Numbered from the stretch's first letter, positions 26,686 through 36,302 are shown. The stretch is 64,000 nt of DNA from Methylobacterium sp. 17Sr1-1 (GCF_003173775.1 NZ_CP029552.1:5087001-5151000), one strand, 5' to 3'. Translations and numbers: made by a program. The notes: generated by a model from the sequence alone, not told the origin.

Positions 26686-27879
26686 TCAGGCCGTCCGCGC
26701 CATCGCCTTGCGCACCCGCCCGACGAGCGCCCAGAGCCGCGGATCGCGCTTGATCCGCCGCTTCAGGCGCGCGCCCGCCTCGGCCGCCGCCCCGTAGGCC
26801 CGGCCGCGCAGGCTCACCGGGATCACCGCATCGACGAGGGCGATCGTCTCGTCGCAGACGCTCGCCTTGTAGCGCGCCTCGCCGACGCCGAGGTCGAGGG
26901 CGGCGCGGCCGCGCAGGCACTGGTCGCGGATCAGCGCCTGGAGCAGCAGGTCGCCGGGGCTGAAGCGGGCGAGCGCGGGATCGGGATCGAACGAGGTCAG
27001 CATGCCGCTGAAGCGCATGGCATCGACCGCGCCCACGAAGGTGGCGAGGATGCGTCCCCCCTCCGTTCGCAGGGCATGCAGCTCCAGGGCGCCGGCCCGG
27101 TGCGCGGCCGCGAGGAAGTCCCGCGCCGCCGGATCGGCGAACGGGTCGCGGATGCCTTCTTTCGCGAAGCGCACCGCCTTCTGGGCGAGATAGGCCGAGA
27201 GGATCTCCTCGCCCTCGGCGACGTCCGCCGCGACCCGGTGGGCGACGGGGCCGTGCGCGGCGATCAGCCACTTCTCCTTCTGGCGCAGCTTGCGCCGCGC
27301 ATCGCCGCTCAAGACGCGCTTCAGCACGGCGTCGGGATCGGCCTCCAGGACCAGACCGTAGGCGTCGCTCGGCGAGGGAGAGCCCGCTGCCAGCGGATTC
27401 GCCACGCCGTTCCACAGTCGCGGCTGATCCGGCAGATGGATCACGTCGAGGCCGGCCTCGGCGCCGGCGCGGCGGAGCGCCCGGGCATAGGCGTCGGCCG
27501 GCAGCGCCATCGCCTCCGGGCCGGAGAAGAGCGGCATGTGGAAGTTCGCGTGCCGGCCGCCGATCACCCGGGCGACCCGGATGCCGGCCTCGCGGTGCTT
27601 GAACAGCGGCAGGAGCGCGACGGGCCGCCCGGCGGAATCGCGCAGAAGCACCGGGCGGGGTTGAGCCCCCGCCGGCAGCAGGGGGGCGCAGGCGGCCACC
27701 CAGTCGAAGCGCTGATAGGGCGTCATCACCGCGCCGGGCGTCGCCTCGAGCGCCCGCCAGGGCGCCTCGGCCGCCGCGAGGCCGGAGAAGATCTCAGGCG
27801 TCAGGGCGGGCGCCGGCGCCGGGCCGGCCGCCACGCCCTCCTCCACGCCCTCCGCCGCGATTTGCATCGTACCGCTCAT
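26686..27879 (-). CDS. GNAT (FemAB/CelD-type) acetyltransferase
   Basis: A 397-residue protein from ATG 27879, preceded by GGTGGAG. An N-terminal domain with TPYQRFDWVAACAPLL and ALLPLFKHREAGIRVARVIG, and a C-terminal acyltransferase region with GDARRKLRQKEKWLIA, ALELHALRTEGGRILATFVGAVD and SPGDLLLQALIRDQCLRG, is the double-GNAT arrangement of FemAB-like and CelD-like proteins. These act on peptidoglycan precursors or exopolysaccharide. It is divergent from a polysaccharide deacetylase, so envelope glycan modification is the likely setting. Confidence 0.85.
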   Translation of the reverse strand: MSGTMQIAAEGVEEGVAAGPAPAPALTPEIFSGLAAAEAPWRALEATPGAVMTPYQRFDWVAACAPLLPAGAQPRPVLLRDSAGRPVALLPLFKHREAGIRVARVIGGRHANFHMPLFSGPEAMALPADAYARALRRAGAEAGLDVIHLPDQPRLWNGVANPLAAGSPSPSDAYGLVLEADPDAVLKRVLSGDARRKLRQKEKWLIAAHGPVAHRVAADVAEGEEILSAYLAQKAVRFAKEGIRDPFADPAARDFLAAAHRAGALELHALRTEGGRILATFVGAVDAMRFSGMLTSFDPDPALARFSPGDLLLQALIRDQCLRGRAALDLGVGEARYKASVCDETIALVDAVIPVSLRGRAYGAAAEAGARLKRRIKRDPRLWALVGRVRKAMARTA

Positions 27880-27979
27880 CGCTCCACCCCGCACGTTCCG
27901 CTGATGGCCTACCGGGCAAGCGTGCAGAATCCCCAAACGCCGTAACGAAGCTTTGGCCGATCGCCGCCATCCTCCGGTC

Positions 27980-29050
27980 ATGCTCTCCCCAAAAGCTCTC
28001 GTTTCTTCCACGCGCCATCGCCTGTTCCGGGCCGGCTTCGCCACCATCGCGGCGACCGGGGCCGACCGCTGGCTCGCCCCCGCCGCCCGCGGCCGGGGCG
28101 TGATCCTGACCTTCCACCACGTCCGGCCGGACGAGCCGCCGCCCGGCGCCTACGCGCCGAACCGGCTGCTGGCCATCACCCCGTCCTTCCTCGACCGATC
28201 GCTGACGGCGCTGCGGGAGCGGGGCTTCGCGATCGTCCCCCTGTCCGACCTGCCGCGGCGTCTGACGGAGACGGGAGAGCCCTTCGCGGTGCTGACCTTC
28301 GACGACGGCTACCGCGACAACCTGGAGCATGCCGCCCCGATCCTGCGCCGCCACGGCGCGCCCTGGACGCTCTACGTCACCCACGACTACGCCACCGGGT
28401 CCGGCCGGCTGTGGTGGATCGAGCTGGAGCGGGCGATCCGGGTCCTCGACCGGGTGCGGCTGCCGGAGGCCGGGCTCGATCTGCCCGCGGGCGACGACCC
28501 GCAGAAATCCGCCGCCTTCGCGCAGGCCTATCGCGTCCTGCGGGCCGGACCGGAGGAGGTTTTGCGCGCGGCGACCCTGCGCCTGTGCGGGGAGGCGGGG
28601 ATCGATGCGGGCAGAATCGCCGGCGAGCTGTGCCTGTCTCCGTGCGAGTTGCGGGATCTCGCCCGGGACGAGGCGGTGACGCTCGCCGCCCACACCCTGT
28701 CCCACCCGATGCTCGCCAAGCACGATGCGGCCACCGCCCGGAGCGAGATCGTCGAGGGGCGGGCGCGCCTCGGCGCCCTGCTCGGTCGGGTGCCGGAGCA
28801 TTTCTCCTACCCGGTCGGCGATCCGGGCTCGGCGGGCGCGCGGGAATTCGGGCTCGCCCGCGAGGCGGGCTACCGCACCGCCGTGACGACCCGGCCCGGC
28901 CACCTCTTCCCGGAGCACGCCGCGCACCTGCACGCCCTGCCGCGGGTCTCGGTCAACGGCTGCTTCCAGACCGACGCGGCCCTGCGCGCCCTGCTCTCCG
29001 GCGTGCCGCTCCTGGCCTGGAACCGCTTCCGGCGGCTCAATGTCGGGTGA
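27980..29050 (+). CDS. polysaccharide deacetylase family protein
   Basis: A 356-residue NodB-type carbohydrate esterase. Motif 1 is AVLTFDDGYRDNLEHAAPIL (catalytic and metal aspartates) near residue 115, motif 2 is LAAHTLSHPMLAKHD (zinc histidines) near 240, and FSYPVGDPGSAG matches the later substrate-groove motif. GVILTFHHVRPDEPP precedes the domain. No signal peptide is obvious, so it may work at the cytoplasmic face or use a noncanonical export route. It would remove acetyl groups from a surface glycan. Divergent from the GNAT gene across 100 bases. Confidence 0.92.
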   Translation: MLSPKALVSSTRHRLFRAGFATIAATGADRWLAPAARGRGVILTFHHVRPDEPPPGAYAPNRLLAITPSFLDRSLTALRERGFAIVPLSDLPRRLTETGEPFAVLTFDDGYRDNLEHAAPILRRHGAPWTLYVTHDYATGSGRLWWIELERAIRVLDRVRLPEAGLDLPAGDDPQKSAAFAQAYRVLRAGPEEVLRAATLRLCGEAGIDAGRIAGELCLSPCELRDLARDEAVTLAAHTLSHPMLAKHDAATARSEIVEGRARLGALLGRVPEHFSYPVGDPGSAGAREFGLAREAGYRTAVTTRPGHLFPEHAAHLHALPRVSVNGCFQTDAALRALLSGVPLLAWNRFRRLNVG

Positions 29051-29053
29051 GGT

Positions 29054-29404
29054 TCAGCGGCGACGGCCGCGACGGTAGTGGCGGCTGCCGCCGCTGATCA
29101 CCGCGAAGCTCGCGCTCTGCCGGCCGCCGCGCAGGCGCCGGGTCCAGCCGCGGCGGCCGCGGGGCGCGGGCTCCACCGCCTCGGCGAGGGCAGGGGGGAC
29201 GGGCAGGCGCGGGATCGCCGCGGACACCGCCGCGGCCGCGGCGGCGACGCCCTTCGCGGCGGGGCCGAACAGCGACAGGCACTGGTTGTAGGCGAGGTCG
29301 CCCTTGATGCGCTCGCACTCGCCGACGGAGCGCGGCGCGCCCTGCGCCAGGGCGGCACCGGCGAGGGGACCGAGGAGGAGGATGAGCGCGAGCGCGTGGC
29401 GCAT
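29054..29404 (-). CDS. secreted small protein, Rhizobiales type
   Basis: A 116-residue protein with a signal peptide (MRHALALILLLGPLAGAALA, cleavage after residue 20). The mature start SVGECERIKGDLAYNQCLSL has two cysteines eleven residues apart, a pattern I have seen in many short periplasmic Rhizobiales proteins. The C-terminal third is Arg/Gly-rich and basic (RRGWTRRLRGGRQS), which could bind nucleic acid or anionic envelope polymers. No named function. Its 3' end almost abuts the deacetylase gene on the other strand. Confidence 0.7.
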   Translation of the reverse strand: MRHALALILLLGPLAGAALAQGAPRSVGECERIKGDLAYNQCLSLFGPAAKGVAAAAAAVSAAIPRLPVPPALAEAVEPAPRGRRGWTRRLRGGRQSASFAVISGGSRHYRRGRRR

Positions 29405-29540
29405 GGGCCTGGGGCTGCCTTGCGGGTGTCGAGGAGTGCCGAAGCGGGAGGGCGCGGGCCGAAAGGCTGCGACCGGGACGTCTGGCAGACCTTTTTGGCG
29501 AAAACCCGGCCTCTGCACCAGTCGGTGCATCGCGACGGCG

Positions 29541-29756
29541 TCAGGCCGGGTCGCGGTCGGGCCGCTCCATCCAGCGGATCAGCGGCATCAGCGGGATGAT
29601 CCAGGCGAGCCCGAGGAGCGCATAGAGCACCGATTGCACGACCGGCGGCGTCTGGGCGATGCGGCTGTCGGCGAGCGCCATGGCGAGGGGCGCGTAGATC
29701 AGCACGAAGGCGATCATCACGATCGTCCCGACGAAGGAACGGGTGCGGCGGCGCAT
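29541..29756 (-). CDS. DUF2842 membrane protein
   Basis: A 71-residue inner-membrane protein with two helices: TIVMIAFVLIYAPLAMALAD and VQSVLYALLGLAWIIPLMPL, then IRWMERPD. This is the DUF2842 pattern of alphaproteobacteria, including the closing W-I-P-x-x-P-x-I-x-W-M segment. Function unknown. Confidence 0.88.
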   Translation of the reverse strand: MRRRTRSFVGTIVMIAFVLIYAPLAMALADSRIAQTPPVVQSVLYALLGLAWIIPLMPLIRWMERPDRDPA

Positions 29757-29854
29757 GGTGGGGCAACCCTGAGGCGGTGGCGGTCTCGTGAGCCCCGCCT
29801 ACGCGAGCGGCCGCCGGACGGCAATCCGGCCGGCCGACGCAGGTGGACGACGCG

Positions 29855-32800
29855 CTACCCCGCCCGCGACAGCGGCGCCCCGGAATCGTTGCCGGCCCGG
29901 GCGGCGGCCAGCAGCGCGTCGCTTCGCGCGCGCCAGGCCGCGATGGCCCGCGCCTTGACCGGGCCGAAGCCGCGGATCTCCTGGGGGGCGGCGAGGAGGT
30001 CCTTCAAGGCCGACGAGTCCGCCCGGCCGACGAGGGCGAGGGCGGCGTCGATCTGGGCCTCGTACTCCGCCAGCACCGCCCGCTCCTCCCGCCGCTCGGC
30101 GATCAGCCGCAACGGATCGAGGCGCCGGCCGCGCAGGCCCTTCATGGCCGCGAGCCCGCGCAGCACCGGCAGAAGCCAAGGGCCGAAGGCGATCTTGCGC
30201 GGCTCGGATTCGCCGGGCCGCGTCCGGGCGAGGAAGGGCGGCGCGAGGTGGAAGGTCGGCCGCAAGCGGCCCCCCGATTCTCGACCCTCGAACTCCTCGG
30301 CGAGGCAGGCGTGGAAGGCCGGATCGGACTGGAGGCGGGCCACCTCGTACTCGTCCTTGATCGCCATCAGCTTGAAGAGCGAGCGGGCGACCGCCTCGGC
30401 CAGGGCCTCCCCACCCCGCGCCCGCACCGCGGCGACCCGGTCGCGGTAGCGCGCCGCATAACGTTCGTCCTGGTAGGCCGTGAGAAACTCGGCCCGGCGC
30501 GCCACCAGGGTGTCGAGGTCCTGCGCCGGCGCAGGCTCCGGGGCGAGGTGGGTCTCGACGAAGGCCGGATCGGCGGCGAGCAGGCGGCCCCAGGCGAGCG
30601 CCAGGCGGTTGCCCGCCACCGCGACGCCGTTCAGCGCCACCGCCTGGTCGAGGGCCTCGCGCGAGACCGGCACCAGCCCGCATTGCCAGGCGAAGCCGAG
30701 GAGCAGCACGTTGGCGGCTTGCCCGTCGCCGATCAGCCGCGCCGCCATCGCCTGCGCATCGAGGCTGCGGAGCGCCCCGGCCCCGACCCGGCGGGCGAGG
30801 AGGGTCTCGAGCATTCGCGTGTCGATGCGGGCGTCGGGATCGCGCAGGGTCGCGCCGGTCGGGATCTCGTGGGTGTTGGCGACGATCCGGGTGCGGGCGG
30901 GATCGATCACCGCTGCCGCGTCCGAGCTCGCCGCCACCACGAGGTCGCAGGCCAGCACCGCGTCGGCCCGGCCGCGATCGATCCGCACCTGGTGGAGCGC
31001 GCCCGGATCCCGGGCGAGCCGCACGAAGGAGAGCACCTGGCCGCCCTTCTGGGCGAAGCCCATGAAGTCGAGCACGCTGGCCCCATACCCTTCGAGATGG
31101 GCGGCCATGGTGACGAGAGCGCCCACCGTCACGACGCCGGTGCCGCCGACGCCGGCGACCAGGATCTCGTAGGGCGCAGGCCCGAGAGCGGTGTCGGGTT
31201 CGGGGAGAGCGGCGGCCCGGGCGGCGACCGCGTCGGGCGCGACCGCGACGCCGGGCCGGCGCCGGGGCGTCGCACCCTCCAAGGTCACGAAGGACGGGCA
31301 GAAGCCCTTGAGGCAGGAGAGGTCGCTGTTGCAACCGGTCTGGTCGATGGCACGCTTGCGGCCGAACTCGGTCTCGACCGGCACGACCGAGAGGCAGTTC
31401 GATTTCTGCTGGCAATCGCCGCAGCCCTCGCAGACGAGCGGATTGATGACGACCCGCCGGGCGGCCTGCGGGCTCGTGCCGCGCTTGCGCCGCCGGCGCG
31501 CCTCGGTGGCGCAGGTCTGGTCGTAGACCAGCACCGTGACGCCCTTCGTCTCCCGCAGTTCCCGCTGCACGGCGTCGAGGTCGTCGCGGTGATGCACGGT
31601 GACGCCGGGACCGAGGGGATCGCGCGCGGCGGCCGTCGCCACCCGCTCGGGATCGTCCGACACCACCACGACGCGGGCCGCGCCCTCGGCCGAGACCAGG
31701 CGGGTGATCTGCGGCACGGTGAGCACGCCGTCGACCGGCTGGCCGCCGGTCATCGCCACCGCGTCGTTGTAGAGGATCTTGTAGGTGATGTTCGCCCCGC
31801 TCGCGACCGCCTGCCGGATCGCCGCGTGGCCGGAATGGAAATAGGTCCCGTCGCCGAGATTCTGGAAGACGTGGGCCTGGCGGGTGAACGGCGCCTGGCC
31901 GGTCCAGTCGACGCCCTCGGCGCCCATCGGCACGATGCCGGTGGTGTCGCGCTCCATCCAGTTCGCCATGAAATGACAGCCGATGCCGGCCCGGGCCTGC
32001 GACCCCTCCGGCACCCGGGTCGAGGTGTTGTGCGGGCAGCCGGAGCAGAAATACGGCGTGCGCACCGGCAGCGGCCCGGAGGGAGCGGGGGCGGAGAGGC
32101 CTTGCGGCTCCGCGACCGCGAGGCCGAGGCCGCGAAGGCATGGGCCCAAGATCCCGACGAGGCGCGACGGGCGCAGCTCCTCGACCTCCGGAACCAGGGG
32201 GCGGCCGTCCGCGTCGCGCTTGCCGAGGATGCGCGGGCGGTGCGCCGGGGTCAGGTCGTAGAGCGCCTCGCGCAGCTGGCGCTCGACCAGCGGCGCCTTC
32301 TCCTCGATCACCAGCACGGTCTCGACGCCCGCCGCCACGCCTGAGAGTCCCGCGACGTCGAGGGGGTGGACGAGGCCGACCTTCATGACCGCGACGCCGG
32401 CGGCCTTCAGCGAATCCGGATCGTGGCCGAGGAGCCGGAAGGCTTCCATCGCGTCGCCATGGGCCTTGCCGACGGTGACGACGAGGAGGCGGGGGCGCTC
32501 CGGCGCCACCACCAGCCGGTCGAGGGGATTGGCCCGCGCGAAGGCGCGGATCGCCTCGAGCTTCTGGAGCGCGCGCGCCTCGATGGCGAGGCTCGGCAGG
32601 TCGGGCCAGCGGATGTGCAGGCCGCCCTGCGGGGGCGTGAAGTCGGGGGTCGCGAAGGAGGGCAGCGGCGCCAGCGCGACCGAGGCCGCGCCCTCCACCA
32701 CCTCGGAGATCGCCTTGAACCCGACCCAGGCGCCGGAGAAGCGCGAGGCGGCGAAGCCCCACAGGCCGAAGGCCTCGTACTCGGCGATCGAGCCTGGGTG

Positions 32801-33319
32801 GATCACCGGCATGTGCCAGGCCGCGAGGGCGAGGTCGCTCTGGTGCGACATCGAGGAGGAGACGCAGCCATGGTCGTCGCCGGCGACGACTAGCACGCCG
32901 CCCTTCGGGCTGCTGCCATAGGCGTTGCCGTGCTTGAGCGCGTCGCCGGAGCGGTCGACGCCCGGGCCCTTGCCGTACCAGATGCCGAACACGCCCTCGA
33001 CGGTGGCGGCCGGATCGAGGGCGACGCGCTGGCTGCCCAGCAGGGCGGCCGCCGCCAGGTCCTCGTTGATGCCGGGCTGGAAGCGGATCCCGGCCCCGGC
33101 CAGCCGCTCCTTCGCCCGCCACAATTCCTGGTCGACGGCGCCGAGCGGCGAGCCGCGATAGCCCGAGACGAGGCCGGCGGTGTTCAGCCCGTCGCGGCGG
33201 TCGATCCGGCTCTGGGCCAGGAGAAGGCGGACCAGGGCCTGCGTGCCGGTCATGTAGACCCGGCCGGTCGCACGGTCGAAACGGTCGTCGAGGCGGTAGG
33301 CGCGGTCGGGCTCGGGCAT
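29855..33319 (-). CDS. indolepyruvate ferredoxin oxidoreductase, fused alpha/beta/gamma
   Basis: A 1154-residue fused 2-oxoacid oxidoreductase that decarboxylates aryl pyruvates to acyl-CoA. N-terminal pyrimidine-binding part (GLVSGYRGSPLGAVDQELW near residue 50), TPP-binding part around 440 (IGCHFMANWMERDTTG), then an iron-sulfur region near 625 (PLVCEGCGDCQQKSNCLSV, followed by further cysteines to CLKGFCP), and the gamma domain from about 720 (VAGVGGTGVVTVGALVTMAA). The length fits fused proteobacterial enzymes of about 1150 residues. It is divergent from an Lrp/AsnC regulator with 130 bases between, suggesting amino-acid-controlled expression in aromatic amino-acid breakdown. Confidence 0.95.
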   Translation of the reverse strand: MPEPDRAYRLDDRFDRATGRVYMTGTQALVRLLLAQSRIDRRDGLNTAGLVSGYRGSPLGAVDQELWRAKERLAGAGIRFQPGINEDLAAAALLGSQRVALDPAATVEGVFGIWYGKGPGVDRSGDALKHGNAYGSSPKGGVLVVAGDDHGCVSSSMSHQSDLALAAWHMPVIHPGSIAEYEAFGLWGFAASRFSGAWVGFKAISEVVEGAASVALAPLPSFATPDFTPPQGGLHIRWPDLPSLAIEARALQKLEAIRAFARANPLDRLVVAPERPRLLVVTVGKAHGDAMEAFRLLGHDPDSLKAAGVAVMKVGLVHPLDVAGLSGVAAGVETVLVIEEKAPLVERQLREALYDLTPAHRPRILGKRDADGRPLVPEVEELRPSRLVGILGPCLRGLGLAVAEPQGLSAPAPSGPLPVRTPYFCSGCPHNTSTRVPEGSQARAGIGCHFMANWMERDTTGIVPMGAEGVDWTGQAPFTRQAHVFQNLGDGTYFHSGHAAIRQAVASGANITYKILYNDAVAMTGGQPVDGVLTVPQITRLVSAEGAARVVVVSDDPERVATAAARDPLGPGVTVHHRDDLDAVQRELRETKGVTVLVYDQTCATEARRRRKRGTSPQAARRVVINPLVCEGCGDCQQKSNCLSVVPVETEFGRKRAIDQTGCNSDLSCLKGFCPSFVTLEGATPRRRPGVAVAPDAVAARAAALPEPDTALGPAPYEILVAGVGGTGVVTVGALVTMAAHLEGYGASVLDFMGFAQKGGQVLSFVRLARDPGALHQVRIDRGRADAVLACDLVVAASSDAAAVIDPARTRIVANTHEIPTGATLRDPDARIDTRMLETLLARRVGAGALRSLDAQAMAARLIGDGQAANVLLLGFAWQCGLVPVSREALDQAVALNGVAVAGNRLALAWGRLLAADPAFVETHLAPEPAPAQDLDTLVARRAEFLTAYQDERYAARYRDRVAAVRARGGEALAEAVARSLFKLMAIKDEYEVARLQSDPAFHACLAEEFEGRESGGRLRPTFHLAPPFLARTRPGESEPRKIAFGPWLLPVLRGLAAMKGLRGRRLDPLRLIAERREERAVLAEYEAQIDAALALVGRADSSALKDLLAAPQEIRGFGPVKARAIAAWRARSDALLAAARAGNDSGAPLSRAG

Positions 33320-33449
33320 CGGCGGGGGTTCCTCGGGCGGGGTCTCCTCGCCGTCAGGCTATGCCGCCCGCACAGGCAAAACCTGCCTCTTCGCTTCCGT
33401 GTCGCGGGGTCCGGAGGTACGAACGGAGCCGGAAACGCCGAAACGGGAC

Positions 33450-33935
33450 ATGCCCATGCCTGAACGGGGAGACGCGCCGGACCGCTTCGAGCGGGCGATC
33501 CTGGACGCGCTGCAGGACGATGCCCGGCTCTCGGTGCAGGACCTCGCGCAGCGGATCGGGCTGTCGACCTCGCCGACCTGGCGGCGGCTGAAGGCGCTGG
33601 AGGAGCGCGGCATCATCCGCGGCTACGTCGCGCTGGTGGATGCCGCGGCACTCGGCCACGGCCAGTGCGTCTTCGCCCACGTGACGCTCGCCAAGCACGA
33701 CCGGGACGGCGTGGCCGAGTTCGAGCGCGTGATTGGGCGCCGGGACGAGGTGCTGGAATGCTTCTCCACCACCGGCCAGGCCGATTATCTGCTCCGGGTC
33801 GTGGTGCGGGACGCCCAACACTACGAGCGCTTCCTGCAGGAGGCGGTGTTCTCCTGCCCGGCGGTGCAGCAGATCCACTCGAACTTCGCGCTGCGCGAGG
33901 TGAAGTTCAGCGTGAAGGTGCCGACGGGCGTATAA
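33450..33935 (+). CDS. Lrp/AsnC-family transcriptional regulator
   Basis: A 161-residue regulator. The helix-turn-helix is at residues 15-60 (ILDALQDDARLSVQDLAQRI, then LSTSPTWRRLKALEERGII), followed by the RAM ligand domain with GYVALVDAAALGHGQCVFAHV, STTGQADYLLRVVVRD and a C-terminal beta hairpin. Two ATGs (33450 and 33456) are possible starts. Such regulators bind amino acids and often control the adjacent divergent gene, here the indolepyruvate oxidoreductase; this target is inferred. Confidence 0.93.
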   Translation: MPMPERGDAPDRFERAILDALQDDARLSVQDLAQRIGLSTSPTWRRLKALEERGIIRGYVALVDAAALGHGQCVFAHVTLAKHDRDGVAEFERVIGRRDEVLECFSTTGQADYLLRVVVRDAQHYERFLQEAVFSCPAVQQIHSNFALREVKFSVKVPTGV

Positions 33936-33965
33936 GAACCCCTTTCGCTTGATCGGTAGATCTTA

Positions 33966-34002
33966 TCCCACCCACAATCTCAGGATGAGGTTGTGGGTGG
34001 GA
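33966..34002 (+). terminator. hairpin after the Lrp-type gene
   Basis: TCCCACCCACAA pairs with TTGTGGGTGGGA over 12 bases, with an inner CTC/GAG, 30 bases past the stop. No T run on the + side. Confidence 0.5.
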
Positions 34003-34055
34003 CAGGGAAGCGCCTCGTGGCACCGTCCCAGCAAGGCAAACAGGCATCGAGGCAC

Positions 34056-34085
34056 AAAAAAGAGCCCGGCCGTGAGGCCGGGCTC
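34056..34085 (-). terminator. Rho-independent terminator of the porin gene
   Basis: On the minus strand GAGCCCGGCC, a four-base loop and GGCCGGGCTC are followed by TTTTTT, 30 bases after the porin stop: a classic intrinsic terminator. Confidence 0.92.
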
Positions 34086-34114
34086 CGCTCCGTCGGAGTG
34101 ACGGAGTGCGACGA

Positions 34115-35032
34115 CTAGAAGCCGTTGAACTTGTAGTTCAGGCCGGCGCGGACGACCGCGAACTCGGTCTCGCGACGGTACAGGTTGGCCGGGCCGACCG
34201 ACACCACGCCCGGCGAGAACACCGAGTACTGCGTGCCGTTGGCGGTCTGAGCGAACACGCCGTTGTTGCGGTTGCCCTGATCCAGGTTCACGTACAGGCC
34301 TTCGACCTTCAGCGTCACCGCCGACGAGCGGAAGAAGTTGAAGAACGAGTCGGTGGGCAGAGCGTACTCGACGCCGCCGCCGACGACCCAGCCGGTCTGG
34401 AAGTCGTCACGCGAGGAGTTGGTCAGGCCGAAGTCGCGACCGCCGCCCGAGCCGTAGGCGAAACCGCCGGTGGCGTACACGAGGGTGCGATCCCAGGCGT
34501 AGCCGAGACGGCCGCGCACGGTGCCGAAGAAGTCCAGGCCCGAGATGCCGTTCGGGTTGAACACCAGGGTGCCCGGGGCGACGCCGCCGCCGGCGGCGGT
34601 GGCGAAGGCGTAGCGGTTGCGGTCACGGCCGAAGTCGACGTACTGGGCGTCGGCCTCGATGCCGACGACCACGCCCGAGCCCGGGGTGAACTGGTAGTTG
34701 TAGCCGATCTGGCCGCCGCCGACAAAGCCGTCGTTGCTGTTGCGGTTGCCGAAGGCGAGCACGCCGGTGGTCGGGGCGCCGGCGCCGGTGACGAACACGC
34801 TGCTGGCGGCGGTGGCGCCGGCCGGCACGCCGACGACGGTCGGGGCGCGGGTGTCAGCGGTGTTGAAGCCGTAGCCGGCGTTGAAACCGGCGTAGAAGCC
34901 CGTCCAGGTGAAGACCGGCACCGGCGTGAAGACCGGCGGCGGGGCGGCGCGGCGCGGCAGGTCGGCGGCGAGGGCCGAACCGGCGACGACGATGCCAGCG
35001 AGGGCGGTAGCGCTCTTGAGAAGCGACTTCAT
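34115..35032 (-). CDS. outer-membrane beta-barrel porin, Omp25/31 type
   Basis: A 305-residue outer-membrane protein: signal peptide MKSLLKSATALAGIVVAGSA, cleavage before ADLPRR, then a Pro-rich stretch and the family opening FTWTGFYAGFNAGYGFN. Alternating strands follow (DGFVGGGQIGYNYQF, VVVGIEADAQYVDF, GTVRGRLGYAWDRTLVYATG, WVVGGGVEYAL, AVTLKVEGLYVNLD), ending in AGLNYKFNGF with the terminal phenylalanine recognised by the Bam machinery. Codon use is typical of a highly expressed gene and an intrinsic terminator follows. Confidence 0.93.
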   Translation of the reverse strand: MKSLLKSATALAGIVVAGSALAADLPRRAAPPPVFTPVPVFTWTGFYAGFNAGYGFNTADTRAPTVVGVPAGATAASSVFVTGAGAPTTGVLAFGNRNSNDGFVGGGQIGYNYQFTPGSGVVVGIEADAQYVDFGRDRNRYAFATAAGGGVAPGTLVFNPNGISGLDFFGTVRGRLGYAWDRTLVYATGGFAYGSGGGRDFGLTNSSRDDFQTGWVVGGGVEYALPTDSFFNFFRSSAVTLKVEGLYVNLDQGNRNNGVFAQTANGTQYSVFSPGVVSVGPANLYRRETEFAVVRAGLNYKFNGF

Positions 35033-35364
35033 GGAACTGGTCCTTCCTACTATGCCGCGGCGACGGCGCCCGTTTGCGGGTCAGCGGTCAACCGAAGCAG
35101 TGTCCCCGACATACCCCGGTAGCTCCGGGAAAGCTGTGTCCTCGCGACAACGCTGGTGGGTTTCACCGCGGCCTTAACGGCTGTTCATCGCGAGCATTCC
35201 CTTGGCTTCCTTACCCCCTCAACGCGCGCCAATGGCCAAGGTTCACTCACGCACACGATTTTTTTGCTACGCTTGGCGGAGCAATCCTAACGAAAGCCGA
35301 ACGGCGCCCTATCGGGCGGCAGAATCGTCCCGGTGTGGCCGGCTCACGGGGCCGTGTGACCCCG
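35033..35364. other. 332-bp spacer upstream of the porin gene
   Basis: No gene seen. It must hold the porin promoter (minus strand) and probably a long leader; an A/T-rich run lies at 35255-35275. The hairpin at the pgeF end occupies its right edge. Confidence 0.45.
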
Positions 35365-35376
35365 TCACGGGGTCAC
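35356..35376 (-). terminator. hairpin spanning the pgeF stop codon
   Basis: GTGACCCCG and CGGGGTCAC pair perfectly around a TCA loop; the pgeF stop lies in the loop and stem. No T tract; weak candidate. Confidence 0.35.
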
Positions 35377-36132
35377 CGCGATGGCCGAGACGAGCCTGCC
35401 GTAATCGCCCTCCGCCCGGTGGGTGGTGCGGCGGTAGCTGAAGAAGCGATCCGGATCGGCGTAGGTGCACAAGCCGAGATTCGCCACCTCGCCGATGCCG
35501 GACGCCTCGAGCCGGGCGACGATGTAGGCCGGCAGGTCGAACAGGCTGTGGGTCTCCCGCTCGGGGCTCGCCGCGAAGTAGCGGGCATTGTCGGCCGCCG
35601 CCGCCTCGAAGCGCTCGCGGAATTCCGGGCCGACCTCGTAGGCCGCGGGGCCGATCGTCGGCCCGAGCACCGCCACGATGCCGCTGCGCTCGGCGCCGAG
35701 CCCCTCCATGGCCCCGAGCGTCGCCTCGATCACGCCGGTGAGCGCGCCCTTCCACCCGGCATGCGCCGCGCCCACCACCCGATTGACCGGATCGGCGAAC
35801 AGGATCGGCCCGCAATCGGCGGTGAGGATGCCGAGCGCCAGCCCCGGCACCCGGGTCGCCATCGCGTCGGCGCGGGGGCGATCAGTGAAGGGCGCCTCGA
35901 CCACCACGGCTTGCGCGGAATGGATCTGGTAGAGGCTGACCAGGTTCTCCGGCGGCAGCGCGAGCTGCCCCGTCATGCGGCGGCGGTTCTCCCGCACCCG
36001 GGCCGGGTCGTCGCCGGAGCCGAGGCCGCCGTTGAGGGAGGCGTAGAGGCCTTCCGACACGCCGCCCTGCCGGGTGAAGAAGGCGTGACGGATCTCGGAA
36101 TGGGAGCTCAGCTCGGGCGCTTCGATGAACAT
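35365..36132 (-). CDS. pgeF: peptidoglycan editing factor (laccase-domain protein)
   Basis: A 255-residue protein from ATG 36132 (MFIEAPELSSHSEIRHAFFT). It has the multicopper/purine-nucleosidase-like YfiH fold motifs: FFTRQGGVSEGLYASLNGG, QIHSAQAVVV (histidine), LTADCGPILFAD (cysteine) and AAHAGWKGALTGV (histidine), which together hold zinc, and LCTYADPDRFFSYRR near the end. In E. coli PgeF prevents incorporation of serine in place of alanine in peptidoglycan; homologs also act on purine nucleosides. Third in the order lgt, midA, pgeF, with a 170-base gap that may carry its own promoter. A TTG at 36153 is an alternative start. Confidence 0.93.
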   Translation of the reverse strand: MFIEAPELSSHSEIRHAFFTRQGGVSEGLYASLNGGLGSGDDPARVRENRRRMTGQLALPPENLVSLYQIHSAQAVVVEAPFTDRPRADAMATRVPGLALGILTADCGPILFADPVNRVVGAAHAGWKGALTGVIEATLGAMEGLGAERSGIVAVLGPTIGPAAYEVGPEFRERFEAAAADNARYFAASPERETHSLFDLPAYIVARLEASGIGEVANLGLCTYADPDRFFSYRRTTHRAEGDYGRLVSAIAVTP

Positions 36133-36302
36133 CGCGGGGGGATCCTGGGGCAAGGCGTCCCGCAGGATCGCCGGACAATCGTGTCGAACATCTGAGCATC
36201 ATTCCGCCGGCCGCGTCGTCCGGTGCCGAAGCGGTCACCGGTTCGGCGGCGAAAATGACGCAAAAACAAGAAGTTAATCAGATTTGCCCCGTGCAACTCT
36301 GA

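Noticed and set aside
33936..34114. Short leader-type RNA between the Lrp-type gene and the porin gene
   Set aside because: The two hairpins here are explained as terminators of the flanking convergent transcripts.
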